This document shows, one piece after another, positions 48,402 to 57,670 of a stretch of DNA of 64,000 nucleotides; the first letter of the stretch is position 1; every line of letters begins with the position of its first letter. Where the stretch lies: positions 179,070-243,069 of the forward strand of contig NZ_JAFFQA010000001.1 of NCBI RefSeq assembly GCF_016919065.1, in the 5' to 3' direction. The position numbers and the translations under genes were made by a program. This DNA comes from Desulfobulbus rhabdoformis (GTDB taxonomy: Bacteria > Desulfobacterota > Desulfobulbia > Desulfobulbales > Desulfobulbaceae). Below the pieces are notes generated by a model. The model searched no databases and had not been told where the DNA came from. It saw only the letters and a program-made list of their open reading frames with translations.

Positions 48402-49570
48402 GCAGCAATATGCAACCAGGGGAAGTTCGCCCATGCTGAGCGACGAGGATCGTGGCAGACATCAAGCAAGGCCTGATCCGGAACGATGAGGCACTGGAAC
48501 TGGTCACAGATCCGGTGCAATTGCTCGAGCCTATAAGAGGGCTCTTGAATGGGGAGGTGGAGACGGTGCAGGTCTAGAAGAAAAATCGGATCACAGCCAT
48601 AGACGACCTGATGAAGCAGGGCAACCCCCTGCATGAACGAAGCGAGAACGCCTTCAGCTATTGGCCCGTCCCCATCATGAAACTCATGGAATTTGTTGGA
48701 ACGAATGACAGGCCTTCCGCTTTCCGCGTCCACTTCCAGGCGAATCCCGGCTTGACCAGCTTGCCACTGACGATTGAGCCTGCCAACGGTGCGTTCCAGC
48801 TTTAATTTCTCCTGGAATCGTTCGCCCAACCTGTTGGCGAGAAAGGTAAGCGGAACACTGACTGTATGAGCCCGGTTGGTTGGCGGCAGGGCATAAAAAA
48901 TTGGTAAGCTAGTCGCAACCACTGTCTTGGCCTGGAGGAAATGGGCGGCAAGATCAACCCGTTGGCAGCACCAATTAAGCTGGCCGTGATATTGTGGGGG
49001 CAAGAAGGGCCGCAGGCGCCGCAAGTGAATACTCAACTGATGCGCCCGTTCACCCCGGAGCCGATCGGTCTCCTGCCACAAACGGATCATCTCCTGAAAG
49101 CGGTCTCGCCAGGGGCCTGCCTCTGGAGCAATGTGGGAAAGAAGGGGGCGCAGGACCTCGTAAATCTCCTTCCAACGGGCCGATGCAGGCAACTCGACGA
49201 AATTCATCCAACGGCTGTAATCCCGGCGGCGTCCCACCTCAATCCGGTCAGTTTCGAAGTAAAGCGGATCGATGGTGGCCAGGGTTTGGACCAGAGCCGG
49301 GTCTGCCGTATAAATAGCAATGGCCGCGGTCTTTTTGGAGGGAATGATCTTGCGCTTATAGGGATGGATTTGGCTGTAGGCAGGGAAATCGGCAAACGGT
49401 TCAACCTGTCGACAATCGTAGGGAGGGTTGATGGCTTGCAGTGCCTCCAGTAAAACCTGAGCCTGTTGAATCGTTGAGGTCGCCAGGATATTTACGCCCT
49501 CACCGACGTCGATCCATGAGGTGTTGGGAAAGCTCTGGTGACCGATTATGTGAAATTTAAGCAGATGCAT
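48389..49570 (-). CDS. SMC/RecF-like protein lacking Walker A
   Basis: 393 residues. The start MHLLKFHIIGHQSFPNTSWI, then VGEGVNILAT, looks like the first strands of SMC/RecF/OLD-type ATPases. Where the P-loop (GxxGxGKS/T) should stand the sequence is ATSTIQQAQVLLEAL, without Gly-Lys. A helical middle has conserved-looking aromatic and Arg residues. A C-terminal segment (GVLASFMQGVALLHQVVYGC, then DPIFLLDLHRLHLP) resembles a degraded signature-plus-Walker B pair, with Asp-Leu-His-Arg in place of DEP. It is either a pseudo-ATPase or a divergent family. Neighbours give no clue. A hairpin (48381-48401) covers the stop codon. Confidence 0.6.
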   Translation of the reverse strand: MHLLKFHIIGHQSFPNTSWIDVGEGVNILATSTIQQAQVLLEALQAINPPYDCRQVEPFADFPAYSQIHPYKRKIIPSKKTAAIAIYTADPALVQTLATIDPLYFETDRIEVGRRRDYSRWMNFVELPASARWKEIYEVLRPLLSHIAPEAGPWRDRFQEMIRLWQETDRLRGERAHQLSIHLRRLRPFLPPQYHGQLNWCCQRVDLAAHFLQAKTVVATSLPIFYALPPTNRAHTVSVPLTFLANRLGERFQEKLKLERTVGRLNRQWQAGQAGIRLEVDAESGRPVIRSNKFHEFHDGDGPIAEGVLASFMQGVALLHQVVYGCDPIFLLDLHRLHLPIQEPSYRLEQLHRICDQFQCLIVPDQALLDVCHDPRRSAWANFPWLHIAAAPF

Positions 49571-49719
49571 TGCCTGGGCTCTAATAGGTGCAACAAAGTT
49601 TATCTGTTCTCATAAAAAGAACAGTAGTGCCCAGCAACGGATACAGCAAGAGGAGTGGAGCCACCTCTCAAATAACACATTTCAATAAACCATTGGAGGT
49701 GACGATTTTGAAAAGAATG

Positions 49720-52515
49720 CTAAGCAGATTGTTCTGAGAATGTATCTCGAAGAGCTTGATAAACGCTCAACGCTATATCGTACTTACGTACAGGTTTCAT
49801 AAGGTGTTGGTGCAGGCCTTTTTCCCGTGCACTCTCAGGTGTAATTCCTTCGCTGAACCCCGAACAAAGGATGAAAGGAATGTTGATTTTTTGGGAACGA
49901 ATGGCCTCCAAGAGGTCCAGTCCGTTGAGCTTGGGCATATTGTAATCCGAGATGATCAACTGGTACCGGTCGGGATATTCCAGCACGGCTTGCAGGCACT
50001 GCTCCGGATCGGTGAACCCGGTTGTCTTATATCCGAGTGAGGAGAGCATCTGACACCCCATGGAGACGAGAGGTTCCTCATCATCCACCCAAATCAGATG
50101 TTCACCGTTCCCGTAGAGAATCTTTTCCGAAATGACCGCCTTTTTTGTGCTTGGCTGCAGGCTGATCGGTAAATGAATGGTAAAGGTGGTTCCGCGATCT
50201 ACCTCGCTTTCCATGTGAATATTGCCGGAAAGATCATTGACAATGGAATGCACTACAGAAAGTCCGAGTCCGGTGCCTTTACCGACTTCTTTGGTGGTGA
50301 AGAATGGTTCGAAGATTCGTTGCTGTATTTCTGGCGAGATACCGCTTCCCGTATCGCTTATGGTAAATCGAATAAAATCACCTGATTGCACACGAAAGGC
50401 AAGCGCCTCCTGTTCGTTGAGATGCACCCGCTCGATGGCAAGCCGGAGTTGCCCTCCTTTCAGCGCCATGGCATGACAGGCATTTGTACAAAGATTCATC
50501 ACAATTTGGTGGATTTGGGTGGGATCGGCCATGATTTGGCCCACATCCTGTTTCAAATCCAACTGTATACTGATAGAGGAAGAGGTTGCGGCCCGGATCA
50601 GTTTTATCGTTTCCTTGACAATAGGTGCGATCTCAAGGGGTTGTTTGTCCTGATTGCTTTGCCTGGAAAAAGCGAGAATCTGTTTCACCAATTGGGCAGC
50701 TCGATCTCCGGCGGAAAGAATGACATTTATAGACTTGGCGACTATGGATCCCGGTTCTACCTTGTCGGCTGCTAACTCTGCATATCCTATAATTGCCGCA
50801 AGGATGTTGTTAAAATCATGTGCAATGCCACCTGCCAACGTTCCTAAGGCTTCCATCTTCTGGGTCTGCTGAAGTTGGTTTTCCAGCGTCCGTTTTTGTA
50901 ACTCAGCTTCCCGTTCAGCGGTTATATCAGTGATGACGGCAAAGCTTCCAATGGCCGCACCATGCTTGTCTCGCAGCAATGCGGGGGATACCGAGGACAG
51001 CATCATTTCACCGGATTTTTTTTGCCAGGTGATCTCGTAGGGCGGTACAAGTCCTCTTTTACGGAGAGCAAGTTGTTGGTGAAAGATCCCCCTATCTTCT
51101 TCCTTGAGATACTCCTCAAGAGGATGGCCAAAGAGTTCTTCCGCGCTATATTCCAACATTTTTCCAAGCCGGGCGTTGCAGTATGTAATAACACCCTCGC
51201 TGTCAATCACGACCAACCCTTCCCGCATAGTTTCCAAAAGGGTTGAGTATTTGTCTTCGCTTTCGCGTAATGCTCGCTCACTGCCCCTGCGGGCATTGAT
51301 CTCCTCGATCAATTGTTCGTTTTGATGCTGTAATTGCCGGGTTCGGTTCGCAACTTGTTCCTCTAAGGCATCATGGGATTGTTTGAGAGCAAGCGCGGAT
51401 TGATTCCGCCGAACTTGGGCCTTGGCAAGCAGGTAGGCAAAGAGCGCCAAGACCACTGTTGCCATGGCAGCCACAGCCAGCATCTGTTGCCGGAAGCTGT
51501 CCAGGGAACGGTCAATGACATCCCGTGACATCAGAGAGACTATTTTCCAATAGTAATCAGAGGAAGTTAATATTTGTTTGCTGTCCCCCGTTGCTGTTGC
51601 TGCCCCGGTGCTTGAGACGAAGTCGCCCCGCAAAGGGTGAACCGTTGCATACGTGTAAATTCCGTTAGGATGAATAACCTGGCCATGTTCATGACTCTTG
51701 ATGGTTGACGCCCAAAGCTCTGGTTCCTGTTGGTCGAGGGACTCTGTGCTGCGATCGGAAAACATGAAACCCCATTCCTGCTCGGGCTTGCCGGCAAGCC
51801 AATATCCCTCGCGATTGAGGAGCATGAGGTTGCCGCCGTCTTGGCGATGGCCCCAGTGTTTGAGGGCCTCCAGCATTGCTTTTGCCTTATAATTAAGAAG
51901 GACGACCCCGAGCTTGTTCCCGGATGGATTCACAATCACTTTGCCAAAGCGGATCATGGGTTTCAGGGGGGATTCGATTTGGCCATGTTCTATGTTGAGA
52001 TCAAGGGGGGAAATAAAAATCTGTGTGGCATCGAGTCGAAATGCATCTTCAAAATAATAACGTTGATGCTTGTCTTGCAGCTCCTCCCGCGCAACCAATA
52101 TTGGCCCGTTTCCAGAATAGTTGACCCGAATTCGTTCCCAGCCGTGTTGATCAAGCAGGCGGATTTGATCGTACAGGGGGTGGCTTCCGGCGAAAGAGAG
52201 ATAGTTCTGTTCTAAGAGTTGAACATTTTGCTGGACGGTATTCTCTCCATAGTTTTCCAAGAGCTTGTTTGTAATGTTCGTTAAAAAAAGCAGATCTTCA
52301 ATAACGGGACTGATGCTGTTGTGGATGAGTTCCTCCCCCATCTCCACCGCATTGATTTCTTTTTGTTTTATGAGGCTGATGTGACTTTCGATTTCGTAAC
52401 GATAGACCAAAAACAACCCGAAGAGGACCAGTAACGCTGCTGGCGTGAAAATGGTAAGGAATTTTCTGAGTACCGATATCTTCGAGGACGTGAGATGAAT
52501 AGCTGAATTGCGCAT
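49720..52515 (-). CDS. Hybrid sensor histidine kinase (dCache-like, PAS, HisKA, HATPase, REC)
   Basis: About 931 residues from ATG 52515 (GGAGG 4-8 bases upstream; the frame extends to 52590). N-terminal helix (FLTIFTPAALLVLFGLFLVY), periplasmic dCache-like sensor (~40-355), second helix (MLAVAAMATVVLALFAYLLA), coiled coil, and a PAS domain (KYSTLLETMREGLVVIDSEG). The HisKA H-box LAGGIAHDFNNILAAIIGYA carries the phospho-His (~560). The HATPase N-box is NLCTNACHAM, with G-boxes ISDTGSGISPEIQQ and GTGLGLSVVH. A C-terminal receiver with acceptor Asp is in IISDYNMPKLNGLD (~857). No output regulator is adjacent. Stimulus unknown. Confidence 0.94.
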   Translation of the reverse strand: MRNSAIHLTSSKISVLRKFLTIFTPAALLVLFGLFLVYRYEIESHISLIKQKEINAVEMGEELIHNSISPVIEDLLFLTNITNKLLENYGENTVQQNVQLLEQNYLSFAGSHPLYDQIRLLDQHGWERIRVNYSGNGPILVAREELQDKHQRYYFEDAFRLDATQIFISPLDLNIEHGQIESPLKPMIRFGKVIVNPSGNKLGVVLLNYKAKAMLEALKHWGHRQDGGNLMLLNREGYWLAGKPEQEWGFMFSDRSTESLDQQEPELWASTIKSHEHGQVIHPNGIYTYATVHPLRGDFVSSTGAATATGDSKQILTSSDYYWKIVSLMSRDVIDRSLDSFRQQMLAVAAMATVVLALFAYLLAKAQVRRNQSALALKQSHDALEEQVANRTRQLQHQNEQLIEEINARRGSERALRESEDKYSTLLETMREGLVVIDSEGVITYCNARLGKMLEYSAEELFGHPLEEYLKEEDRGIFHQQLALRKRGLVPPYEITWQKKSGEMMLSSVSPALLRDKHGAAIGSFAVITDITAEREAELQKRTLENQLQQTQKMEALGTLAGGIAHDFNNILAAIIGYAELAADKVEPGSIVAKSINVILSAGDRAAQLVKQILAFSRQSNQDKQPLEIAPIVKETIKLIRAATSSSISIQLDLKQDVGQIMADPTQIHQIVMNLCTNACHAMALKGGQLRLAIERVHLNEQEALAFRVQSGDFIRFTISDTGSGISPEIQQRIFEPFFTTKEVGKGTGLGLSVVHSIVNDLSGNIHMESEVDRGTTFTIHLPISLQPSTKKAVISEKILYGNGEHLIWVDDEEPLVSMGCQMLSSLGYKTTGFTDPEQCLQAVLEYPDRYQLIISDYNMPKLNGLDLLEAIRSQKINIPFILCSGFSEGITPESAREKGLHQHLMKPVRKYDIALSVYQALRDTFSEQSA

Positions 52516-52783
52516 TCGTCCTCCATAGCTCAGTAAAGGGAAAGGGGGGATCCATATGTGAAAAATTGGAACCCCTCGGAAAAACGACATCTTAGTATGT
52601 ATTTTTGCACCAAAGGGAGGAACGAGTCAAGGACCGAGGGCATAATTAAAATGAACACAGGCAATATCGATTTGCTGTGCGCAGGCAAGGTTTGAGTTTG
52701 TTCCAGACAAGGACTGAACCGGAATAAAGCATTGCACGCAGATGGTGCTTGAGGGGCTTTTGTCTGCAGATGAAAAGTAATAG

Positions 52784-52923
52784 GGGGCTTGAATAATTTG
52801 ATTTTTCAATCAAGATCAAGGCATGCGAAAAATTTTACCGCAGGCATATACATGATATTCCGAGGATAAAATTTTTCGCATAACGCCGAGATTGGCAGAA
52901 AAAGCAATTATTCAAGATTCCCT
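52784..52923 (+). repeat. Full copy of the ~140-bp palindromic repeat (left of the ferredoxin)
   Basis: The outer ends are GGGGGCTTGAATAATTTG and ATTATTCAAGATTCCC. The inner pair ATGCGAAAAATTTTA and TAAAATTTTTCGCAT is perfect (15 bases). The last 39 bases are the exact reverse complement of the first 39 of the copy at 53254. Confidence 0.85.
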
Positions 52924-53031
52924 AATTTCCTCCACACGTTGCACCGCAGGCAATCTTGGACAGATGGAATTGGAACCGTCCTGGCGAACCGCCTTTCTAT
53001 AAAGGAGAAGCTCGCCAGGACAAAGTGGGGT

Positions 53032-53223
53032 TCATTCTTTGCTAATGCAACCTGCCGGACATGAGGCGATGGCCTCGTCAATGCACTCCTCTTCACCAGA
53101 GGATTCGTTTTTGACGAATGCTTTTCCAATCGCCTCATTGAGGGCGAACACTGCCGGGCAGATTTCAACGCATGCTTCACAGCCGAGACATTCTTCCTGA
53201 TCGATTCGAACTTGTTGTGCCAT
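53032..53223 (-). CDS. [4Fe-4S] ferredoxin, monocluster
   Basis: 63 residues with AAGGAGAAAACC before ATG. Cluster ligands are CLGCEACVEICP (CxxCxxC...CP) plus a distal Cys in ASCPAGCISKE. This is the small Desulfovibrio-type ferredoxin I pattern with one [4Fe-4S] cluster; a second cluster motif is absent. It carries electrons for reductases. The gene is alone, bracketed by inverted full copies of the 140-bp repeat at 52784 and 53254. Confidence 0.96.
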   Translation of the reverse strand: MAQQVRIDQEECLGCEACVEICPAVFALNEAIGKAFVKNESSGEEECIDEAIASCPAGCISKE

Positions 53224-53253
53224 GGTTTTCTCCTTACGCTGGTTTCTTCTTGT

Positions 53254-53394
53254 GGGAATCTTGAATAATTGCTTTTTCTGCCAATCTCGGCGTCATGCTG
53301 AAAATTTTATCCTCGGAATATCAACTATATGCCTGCGGTAAAATTGTCAGCAATCCTTGACCTTGATTGAAAAATCTAATTATTCAAGACACCC
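53254..53394 (-). repeat. Full copy of the ~140-bp palindromic repeat (right of the ferredoxin)
   Basis: It begins GGGAATCTTGAATAATTGCT and ends ATTATTCAAGACACCC. Orientation is opposite to the copies at 10851 and 52784. One inner arm is damaged (CATGCTGAAAATTTTA). Confidence 0.85.
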
Positions 53395-53421
53395 TTGTAT
53401 TGCAGAACGATGGCCTTCCCA

Positions 53422-54897
53422 TCAGTTCCACTCGAGCAAACGACGCTGTCCCTGGAGAGAACGGACATGGGTCGCATCGTGGCCAACTTCGAGACAGCCT
53501 AAATATTCACCCTGTTGATTGTGCAGGGCCAGATATTGAATATGGATAAATTTTCCGCCAAGCTCCAACCAGAACTCTGCTCTTTTTCGCTCCCCTTTTT
53601 TGAAGGCCTCCAGTATCTCCGCGACCATATGCAGCGATTTGGGAGGGTGGCAGTTTTTGACATCCCGGCCTATCACCCCTGGGCTTCTTGGAAAAATGCG
53701 ATGGGCGCTGTCCGAGTAATAGGCAACTTTATCGTCGGCATCGACGAAGCTGATGTCCACGGGCAGATTGCAGAGTATGGCGTTGATCACCTCGGACGGC
53801 AGTTGCCCCGTGGCAAGGTCGATCAGTCCCGTTGTCGGCTTGCTCACCACAGTTTCGGTACTTTCGGCTGTCCACTCGTTTCCGGGGACAACGTCAAAGG
53901 CAAACCCGATTTCTTCCTCACCCAGTCGGCAACGATGCCAATCTTTCTCTGACAGTACTTTCAGGGTCATAGGGAAGAGGATTCGGTCTTCCTTCTCGAT
54001 CATGTCGTCAATGGCGTCCAACAACTCGCTCAGAGCTTTTCTTGCCGCATTGCGATTTTTGTCGGTAAGTAGCTCCTGCGTGCAGCGGAGTTGGCGTCGA
54101 ATGTCGTCATGCACCTCCCACATCACTTTTCCGGGGGCGGAAAGGCCGTGTTGTTCCAGCAGTGGAAAGAGCTGGTTTTCTTTTCGTACATAGTGAACGT
54201 GAATCCCTGCCAACTCCTGCACCAGAAATCGAAGCTGACCAACGACGAATGACCAGACCGTCTCCCCCGGTTTCTCCCCAATCTTCTTTAATTCTGCATG
54301 GAGCTCAGCCAAGACTTCCTTTGCCTGTCGGTTTTCTTCCATGAAGGTATGCACCGGGTGCCCTGACGGCATGGCTGGGGTTTCTTGGCCATCTAGGGCT
54401 TCTTTGAAGAGTGCAGCGTGCAGATGGCACATCTTTTTAATCTCCGTTTCCGGCAATCCTTCTTGCACCAATGTCTGTTCAAGCGAGGCGATTTCATCTG
54501 GCGTGATGTCGCCGACGGTTTGGGCAAATTTCTCCTGGAGGTGGGCAAACTCCGCCCCCTCATGCAGCTCCCGGATTATTTCCTTGAGCGCCGTCAACCG
54601 CTCTTCCCTGGATAATCCGCCGGTTCGTGCATCCTGATTCTGCGAATCTGGAGGGACTATCTCAACAGTTGTGCCGGTAGTGGCCATGATCGTGCCTGCG
54701 ATAAAGAGCAGCAAGTCAAGAACACGCTCATTTCCCATGGCGGCAGCTTTCTCGATGGTGGCAATGCGGCCCATGGTTTGGCGAAGTATGGTATTTTTCA
54801 GTTTTTCAAAAGCAGGGTTATGCGCTGCCAAGGCCTCGATAAGCGATGGATACTCTTGAGTAAGCGTGTAGATAGTCGTTTCTTTTGTCAGTAACAT
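53422..54897 (-). CDS. DUF1858/DUF438-hemerythrin-PAS protein
   Basis: 491 residues. N-terminal DUF1858 (KETTIYTLTQEYPSLIEALA), DUF438-type region (~100-170: RLTALKEIIRELHEGAEFAH), hemerythrin-like helical bundle (~180-320; HPVHTFMEENRQ, HVHYVRKENQLFPLLEQHG, MWEVHDDIRRQ and IEKEDRILFPM supply His/Glu diiron ligands), then a PAS-like domain (DISFVDADDKVAYYSDSAHR, LEVGHDATHVRSL). Relatives handle nitrosative stress or damaged iron-sulfur centres (ScdA/YtfE type). It lies 44 bases after a cupin gene, downstream of a sigma-54 promoter and divergent from norR, so NO response is likely. Confidence 0.9.
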   Translation of the reverse strand: MLLTKETTIYTLTQEYPSLIEALAAHNPAFEKLKNTILRQTMGRIATIEKAAAMGNERVLDLLLFIAGTIMATTGTTVEIVPPDSQNQDARTGGLSREERLTALKEIIRELHEGAEFAHLQEKFAQTVGDITPDEIASLEQTLVQEGLPETEIKKMCHLHAALFKEALDGQETPAMPSGHPVHTFMEENRQAKEVLAELHAELKKIGEKPGETVWSFVVGQLRFLVQELAGIHVHYVRKENQLFPLLEQHGLSAPGKVMWEVHDDIRRQLRCTQELLTDKNRNAARKALSELLDAIDDMIEKEDRILFPMTLKVLSEKDWHRCRLGEEEIGFAFDVVPGNEWTAESTETVVSKPTTGLIDLATGQLPSEVINAILCNLPVDISFVDADDKVAYYSDSAHRIFPRSPGVIGRDVKNCHPPKSLHMVAEILEAFKKGERKRAEFWLELGGKFIHIQYLALHNQQGEYLGCLEVGHDATHVRSLQGQRRLLEWN

Positions 54898-54940
54898 GGT
54901 GACCTCTCAAGTTGATGCTCTCTCTTTTTGCGGAATTTCC

Positions 54941-55258
54941 TCAAATTGGGGGCGCGATAGTTACCAGTAATCGCATCTTGGTTGTCGCTTCCACCCCGTG
55001 CGGTTCACGGATTTGCGAGACAAGGAGTTCCCCGGCCTTGGCCGGTATTTTGCTATCGCCGCCCAGAAAGTAACCTTCCCCTTCGAGGACAAGAATAGAC
55101 AGCTCGCCATCAAGATCGTGGGAATGAACCGGGAAGGTGACTCCGGCATCGAGATTAAAATTAATGATTTTGAAAAACTCTGAATCCTCGACGAGAAAAT
55201 ACCGTTTCATGGAACCCTCTGTGAAGATATTGGTTGTAGTCAGATCTATTGTTTTCAT
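54941..55258 (-). CDS. Small cupin-domain protein
   Basis: 105 residues with CAGGAG 7 bases before ATG. A single conserved cupin barrel (FPVHSHDLDGELSILVLEGE with the H-x-H and Glu ligands, then KAGELLVSQIREPHGVEA carrying the third His). It binds a divalent metal; function not assignable, though cupins beside hemerythrins may act in NO or redox detoxification. First gene of the NorR-divergent operon. Confidence 0.9.
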   Translation of the reverse strand: MKTIDLTTTNIFTEGSMKRYFLVEDSEFFKIINFNLDAGVTFPVHSHDLDGELSILVLEGEGYFLGGDSKIPAKAGELLVSQIREPHGVEATTKMRLLVTIAPPI

Positions 55259-55317
55259 GAGTATCTCCTGGTGTATAGTTTATTGTGCTTCCTTCCGTCA
55301 CATCGTGTACCTTGTGT

Positions 55318-55334
55318 AAGCATGAGCTATGCCA
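55318..55334 (-). promoter_or_regulatory. Sigma-54 promoter of the cupin-hemerythrin operon
   Basis: On the - strand TTGGCATAGCTCATGCTT has the GG-N10-GC core (consensus TGGCAC-N5-TTGC). It is ~60 bases before the cupin ATG. Confidence 0.7.
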
Positions 55335-55381
55335 AAAAATATCTCGTTATATTACAGGAGGTTGCAAGTGGTGTTGCTGAA

Positions 55382-55405
55382 ATGACAACATGGATATGTT
55401 GTCAT
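55382..55405. promoter_or_regulatory. Perfect 10-4-10 palindrome, likely NorR-binding site
   Basis: ATGACAACAT-GGAT-ATGTTGTCAT, ~50 bases upstream of the sigma-54 element and 24 bases before norR. Its place and the enhancer-type neighbour make NorR the likely binder; the E. coli GT-N7-AC core is not matched exactly. Confidence 0.65.
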
Positions 55406-55428
55406 ATTGAAACTCATGTTGTATTTTT

Positions 55429-57006
55429 GTGAACATGAAACGACTTGATACCCTCTCTATCATTGCACAGGATCTGACCGCAGTCTTTGGTGCCGAAGAC
55501 CGCTATCAGAGGCTACTGGAGGCGCTCCGCTTGGCAATCCCTTTTGATTCGGCAGCGCTGCTTAGACATCAAAAGGGGGTGCTTACGCCCATTGCTTCCA
55601 TGGGATTGAAGCCAAAGGCTATCAGTACGAGGTTTCGGCTGAGTGAACATCCTCGGCTCGACATCATCTGCGGCTCAAGCGAACCAACGCTTTTTTCAAG
55701 TGACAGCACCTTGCCGGATCCGTTTGATGGGTTATTGGAAATAGACCTGGAAAGCATCCACCACATTCATGCCTGCCTCGGGTGCCCGTTACTGATCAGA
55801 GATCAGTTGGTTGGCGTGCTTGTTTTTGATGCGATCGATCCGCTCGCATTCAGTCATCTGCCCAAGCAATACATCCAGGTGATCGCCTCGCTGGCCAGTG
55901 CGCAAATGCAGACAGTTGAACTGCTTTCTACGCTTGAACAGGAAGCGGAGCGACAGGGATTGCTGGCAAATGATCTGATGCAGGATATTCAGCAGCAAAG
56001 GGGCTACGAGATCCTAGGCGCCAGTAGCCAGATCAAGCGTTTGCGCCAGGAAATTGAGCTTGTGGCGACCTCCGATTTCACCATCCTCATATTGGGAGAG
56101 ACGGGGGTTGGTAAGGAACTGGTGGCCAGGTCGATCCACAATCGATCCCGGCGCCGTGACAAGCCACTGCTCTATTTGAATTGTGCCGCGCTGCCAACAT
56201 CACTTGCCGAAAGTGAACTCTTTGGACATGTCAAAGGCGCCTTTACAGGAGCGATCGCCGATAGAATAGGAAAGTTTGAATTGGCCAATGAGGGGACACT
56301 GTTTCTGGATGAAATAGGAGAACTCTCACTTGAAATTCAGGCCAAGTTGCTCAGAACCATACAGGAGGGGGAAATTCAACGGGTTGGTTCGGAAAAGATC
56401 CAGCATGTTGATGTGCGACTGATCACCGCGACGAACAGAGATTTGGAAAAAGAGGTCGCTACCGGAAAATTTCGAGCAGATCTCTATCACCGATTGAATG
56501 TGTACCCCATCATCGTGCCGCCGTTGCGGGAGCGTCTTGAGGATATCCCATTGCTTGCGGAGTATTTTGCCCAAAAAGCCGGAGCTAAATTGAGGCTCCG
56601 TCAAGTTCGTGTCAGTAACGAAGCAGTTGCCTTGCTCCTGCGTTATAAGTGGCCGGGGAATGTGCGTGAGCTGGATAATGTGATCTCCCGGGCGGTGCTC
56701 AAGGCTTCCGCCAAGCAACTCGTCGGCGAGGCTGTCGTGACGCCGGATGTTGTCAGCGGTGACCTGAACATGCCGACATCAATTCCGCAAAACAGCTTCG
56801 AGCGTGATTCACCTCAAAAGCAAAGCGGTCGCTCTTTCCGTGCCGAGGTCAAGGCCTTTGAAATCCGACTCATCCAGCAGGCATTGGAGAACCATCAGGG
56901 GAACTGGGCAGCGGCGGCCCGGGAACTTGGCATGAACCGCAGTAACTTGCACAATCTGGCAACTCGCTTGGGGATTCGTCGAAAAAAAATTGCTGGTGAT
57001 GAATAA
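55429..57006 (+). CDS. norR: NorR-type nitric-oxide-responsive sigma-54 activator
   Basis: 525 residues. N-terminal GAF (~20-170) with [25 protein letters not shown] and [16 protein letters not shown]; in E. coli NorR the GAF holds mononuclear iron that binds NO, with Asp and Cys ligands in similar spots. AAA+ domain: Walker [12 protein letters not shown] (~222), sigma-54 loop [12 protein letters not shown] (GAFTGA, ~270), Walker [13 protein letters not shown]-terminal Fis-type HTH ([20 protein letters not shown]). No norVW reductase is adjacent; the divergent cupin and hemerythrin genes are the probable targets. Confidence 0.94.
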   Translation: MNMKRLDTLSIIAQDLTAVFGAEDRYQRLLEALRLAIPFDSAALLRHQKGVLTPIASMGLKPKAISTRFRLSEHPRLDIICGSSEPTLFSSDSTLPDPFDGLLEIDLESIHHIHACLGCPLLIRDQLVGVLVFDAIDPLAFSHLPKQYIQVIASLASAQMQTVELLSTLEQEAERQGLLANDLMQDIQQQRGYEILGASSQIKRLRQEIELVATSDFTILILGETGVGKELVARSIHNRSRRRDKPLLYLNCAALPTSLAESELFGHVKGAFTGAIADRIGKFELANEGTLFLDEIGELSLEIQAKLLRTIQEGEIQRVGSEKIQHVDVRLITATNRDLEKEVATGKFRADLYHRLNVYPIIVPPLRERLEDIPLLAEYFAQKAGAKLRLRQVRVSNEAVALLLRYKWPGNVRELDNVISRAVLKASAKQLVGEAVVTPDVVSGDLNMPTSIPQNSFERDSPQKQSGRSFRAEVKAFEIRLIQQALENHQGNWAAAARELGMNRSNLHNLATRLGIRRKKIAGDE

Positions 57007-57085
57007 GTGAGACTGTATCGGCATCCCTGTCGATGGAGAGGATATATTTTTAAGCCCCCTGTCATGGGGGCAGGCAACAGATAAA

Positions 57086-57123
57086 GGGAATCCTGAAAAA
57101 TTGTTTTTTCTTCCAATCTCGGC
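57086..57123. repeat. Decayed fragment of the ~140-bp repeat
   Basis: GGGAATCCTGAAAAATTGTT, then TTTTCTTCCAATCTCGGC, matches the first 38 bases of the copy at 53254 with few changes. The rest of 57007-57670 shows no supported gene. Confidence 0.6.
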
Positions 57124-57616
57124 TTAACAGCGAAATCGCTTTTTAATTTGTCGTCATCTCAATAGACGCGTGTTGCAAGCTGAATTTGTGTGGGCGTTTT
57201 TTAGCTATCCTAGCCGCCAACCACAACAAAACCGGGGCCGTCTCATTGGACAGTGGGGTGGATGCACTCGTCAGCTTTTGGATAGCAGTATTTAAATCGT
57301 CTGCGCTTGACAGGGGCACTCCCAGGTCGATAGATACTCAGAGAGCGTTACTTCTGCATCATTGGTCAGGGCATACTGTGTCCATGCCTGGAGAATGCTC
57401 TCATTGGATGATCTCTGCATAAAGCCAAATGATCCTGATCACCGTAATGATCCAACACCCAATCCTAGAATTGCGCTTCCTTCGGTGCGCTTAATCGAGG
57501 CGACGCGCATGGTGATCCCCAGGGAGATTTGAGCTCCCACTTTCCAGATTTGAGCAAGTTTTAGGTGTTGATCGATGATTTTCTTTTTTGATCGTCATCA
57601 GTTGCGTTTTCGACAA

Positions 57617-57635
57617 GATTCCCATGAGGGGAATC
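57617..57635. promoter_or_regulatory. Palindrome GATTCCC-ATGAG-GGGAATC before the efflux operon
   Basis: A perfect 7-base inverted repeat with a 5-base centre, 36 bases upstream of the first efflux gene; a possible operator. No regulator gene is adjacent. Confidence 0.4.
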
Positions 57636-57670
57636 TCTCACGCTATCACAAGAACATAGATTGAGGTGAA

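Noticed and set aside
52627..52809. 60-residue - strand frame before the ferredoxin
   Set aside because: It runs into repeat sequence and has no recognisable protein pattern.
57186..57422. 78-residue + strand frame upstream of the efflux operon
   Set aside because: No ribosome binding site or family pattern, and it follows a decayed repeat.
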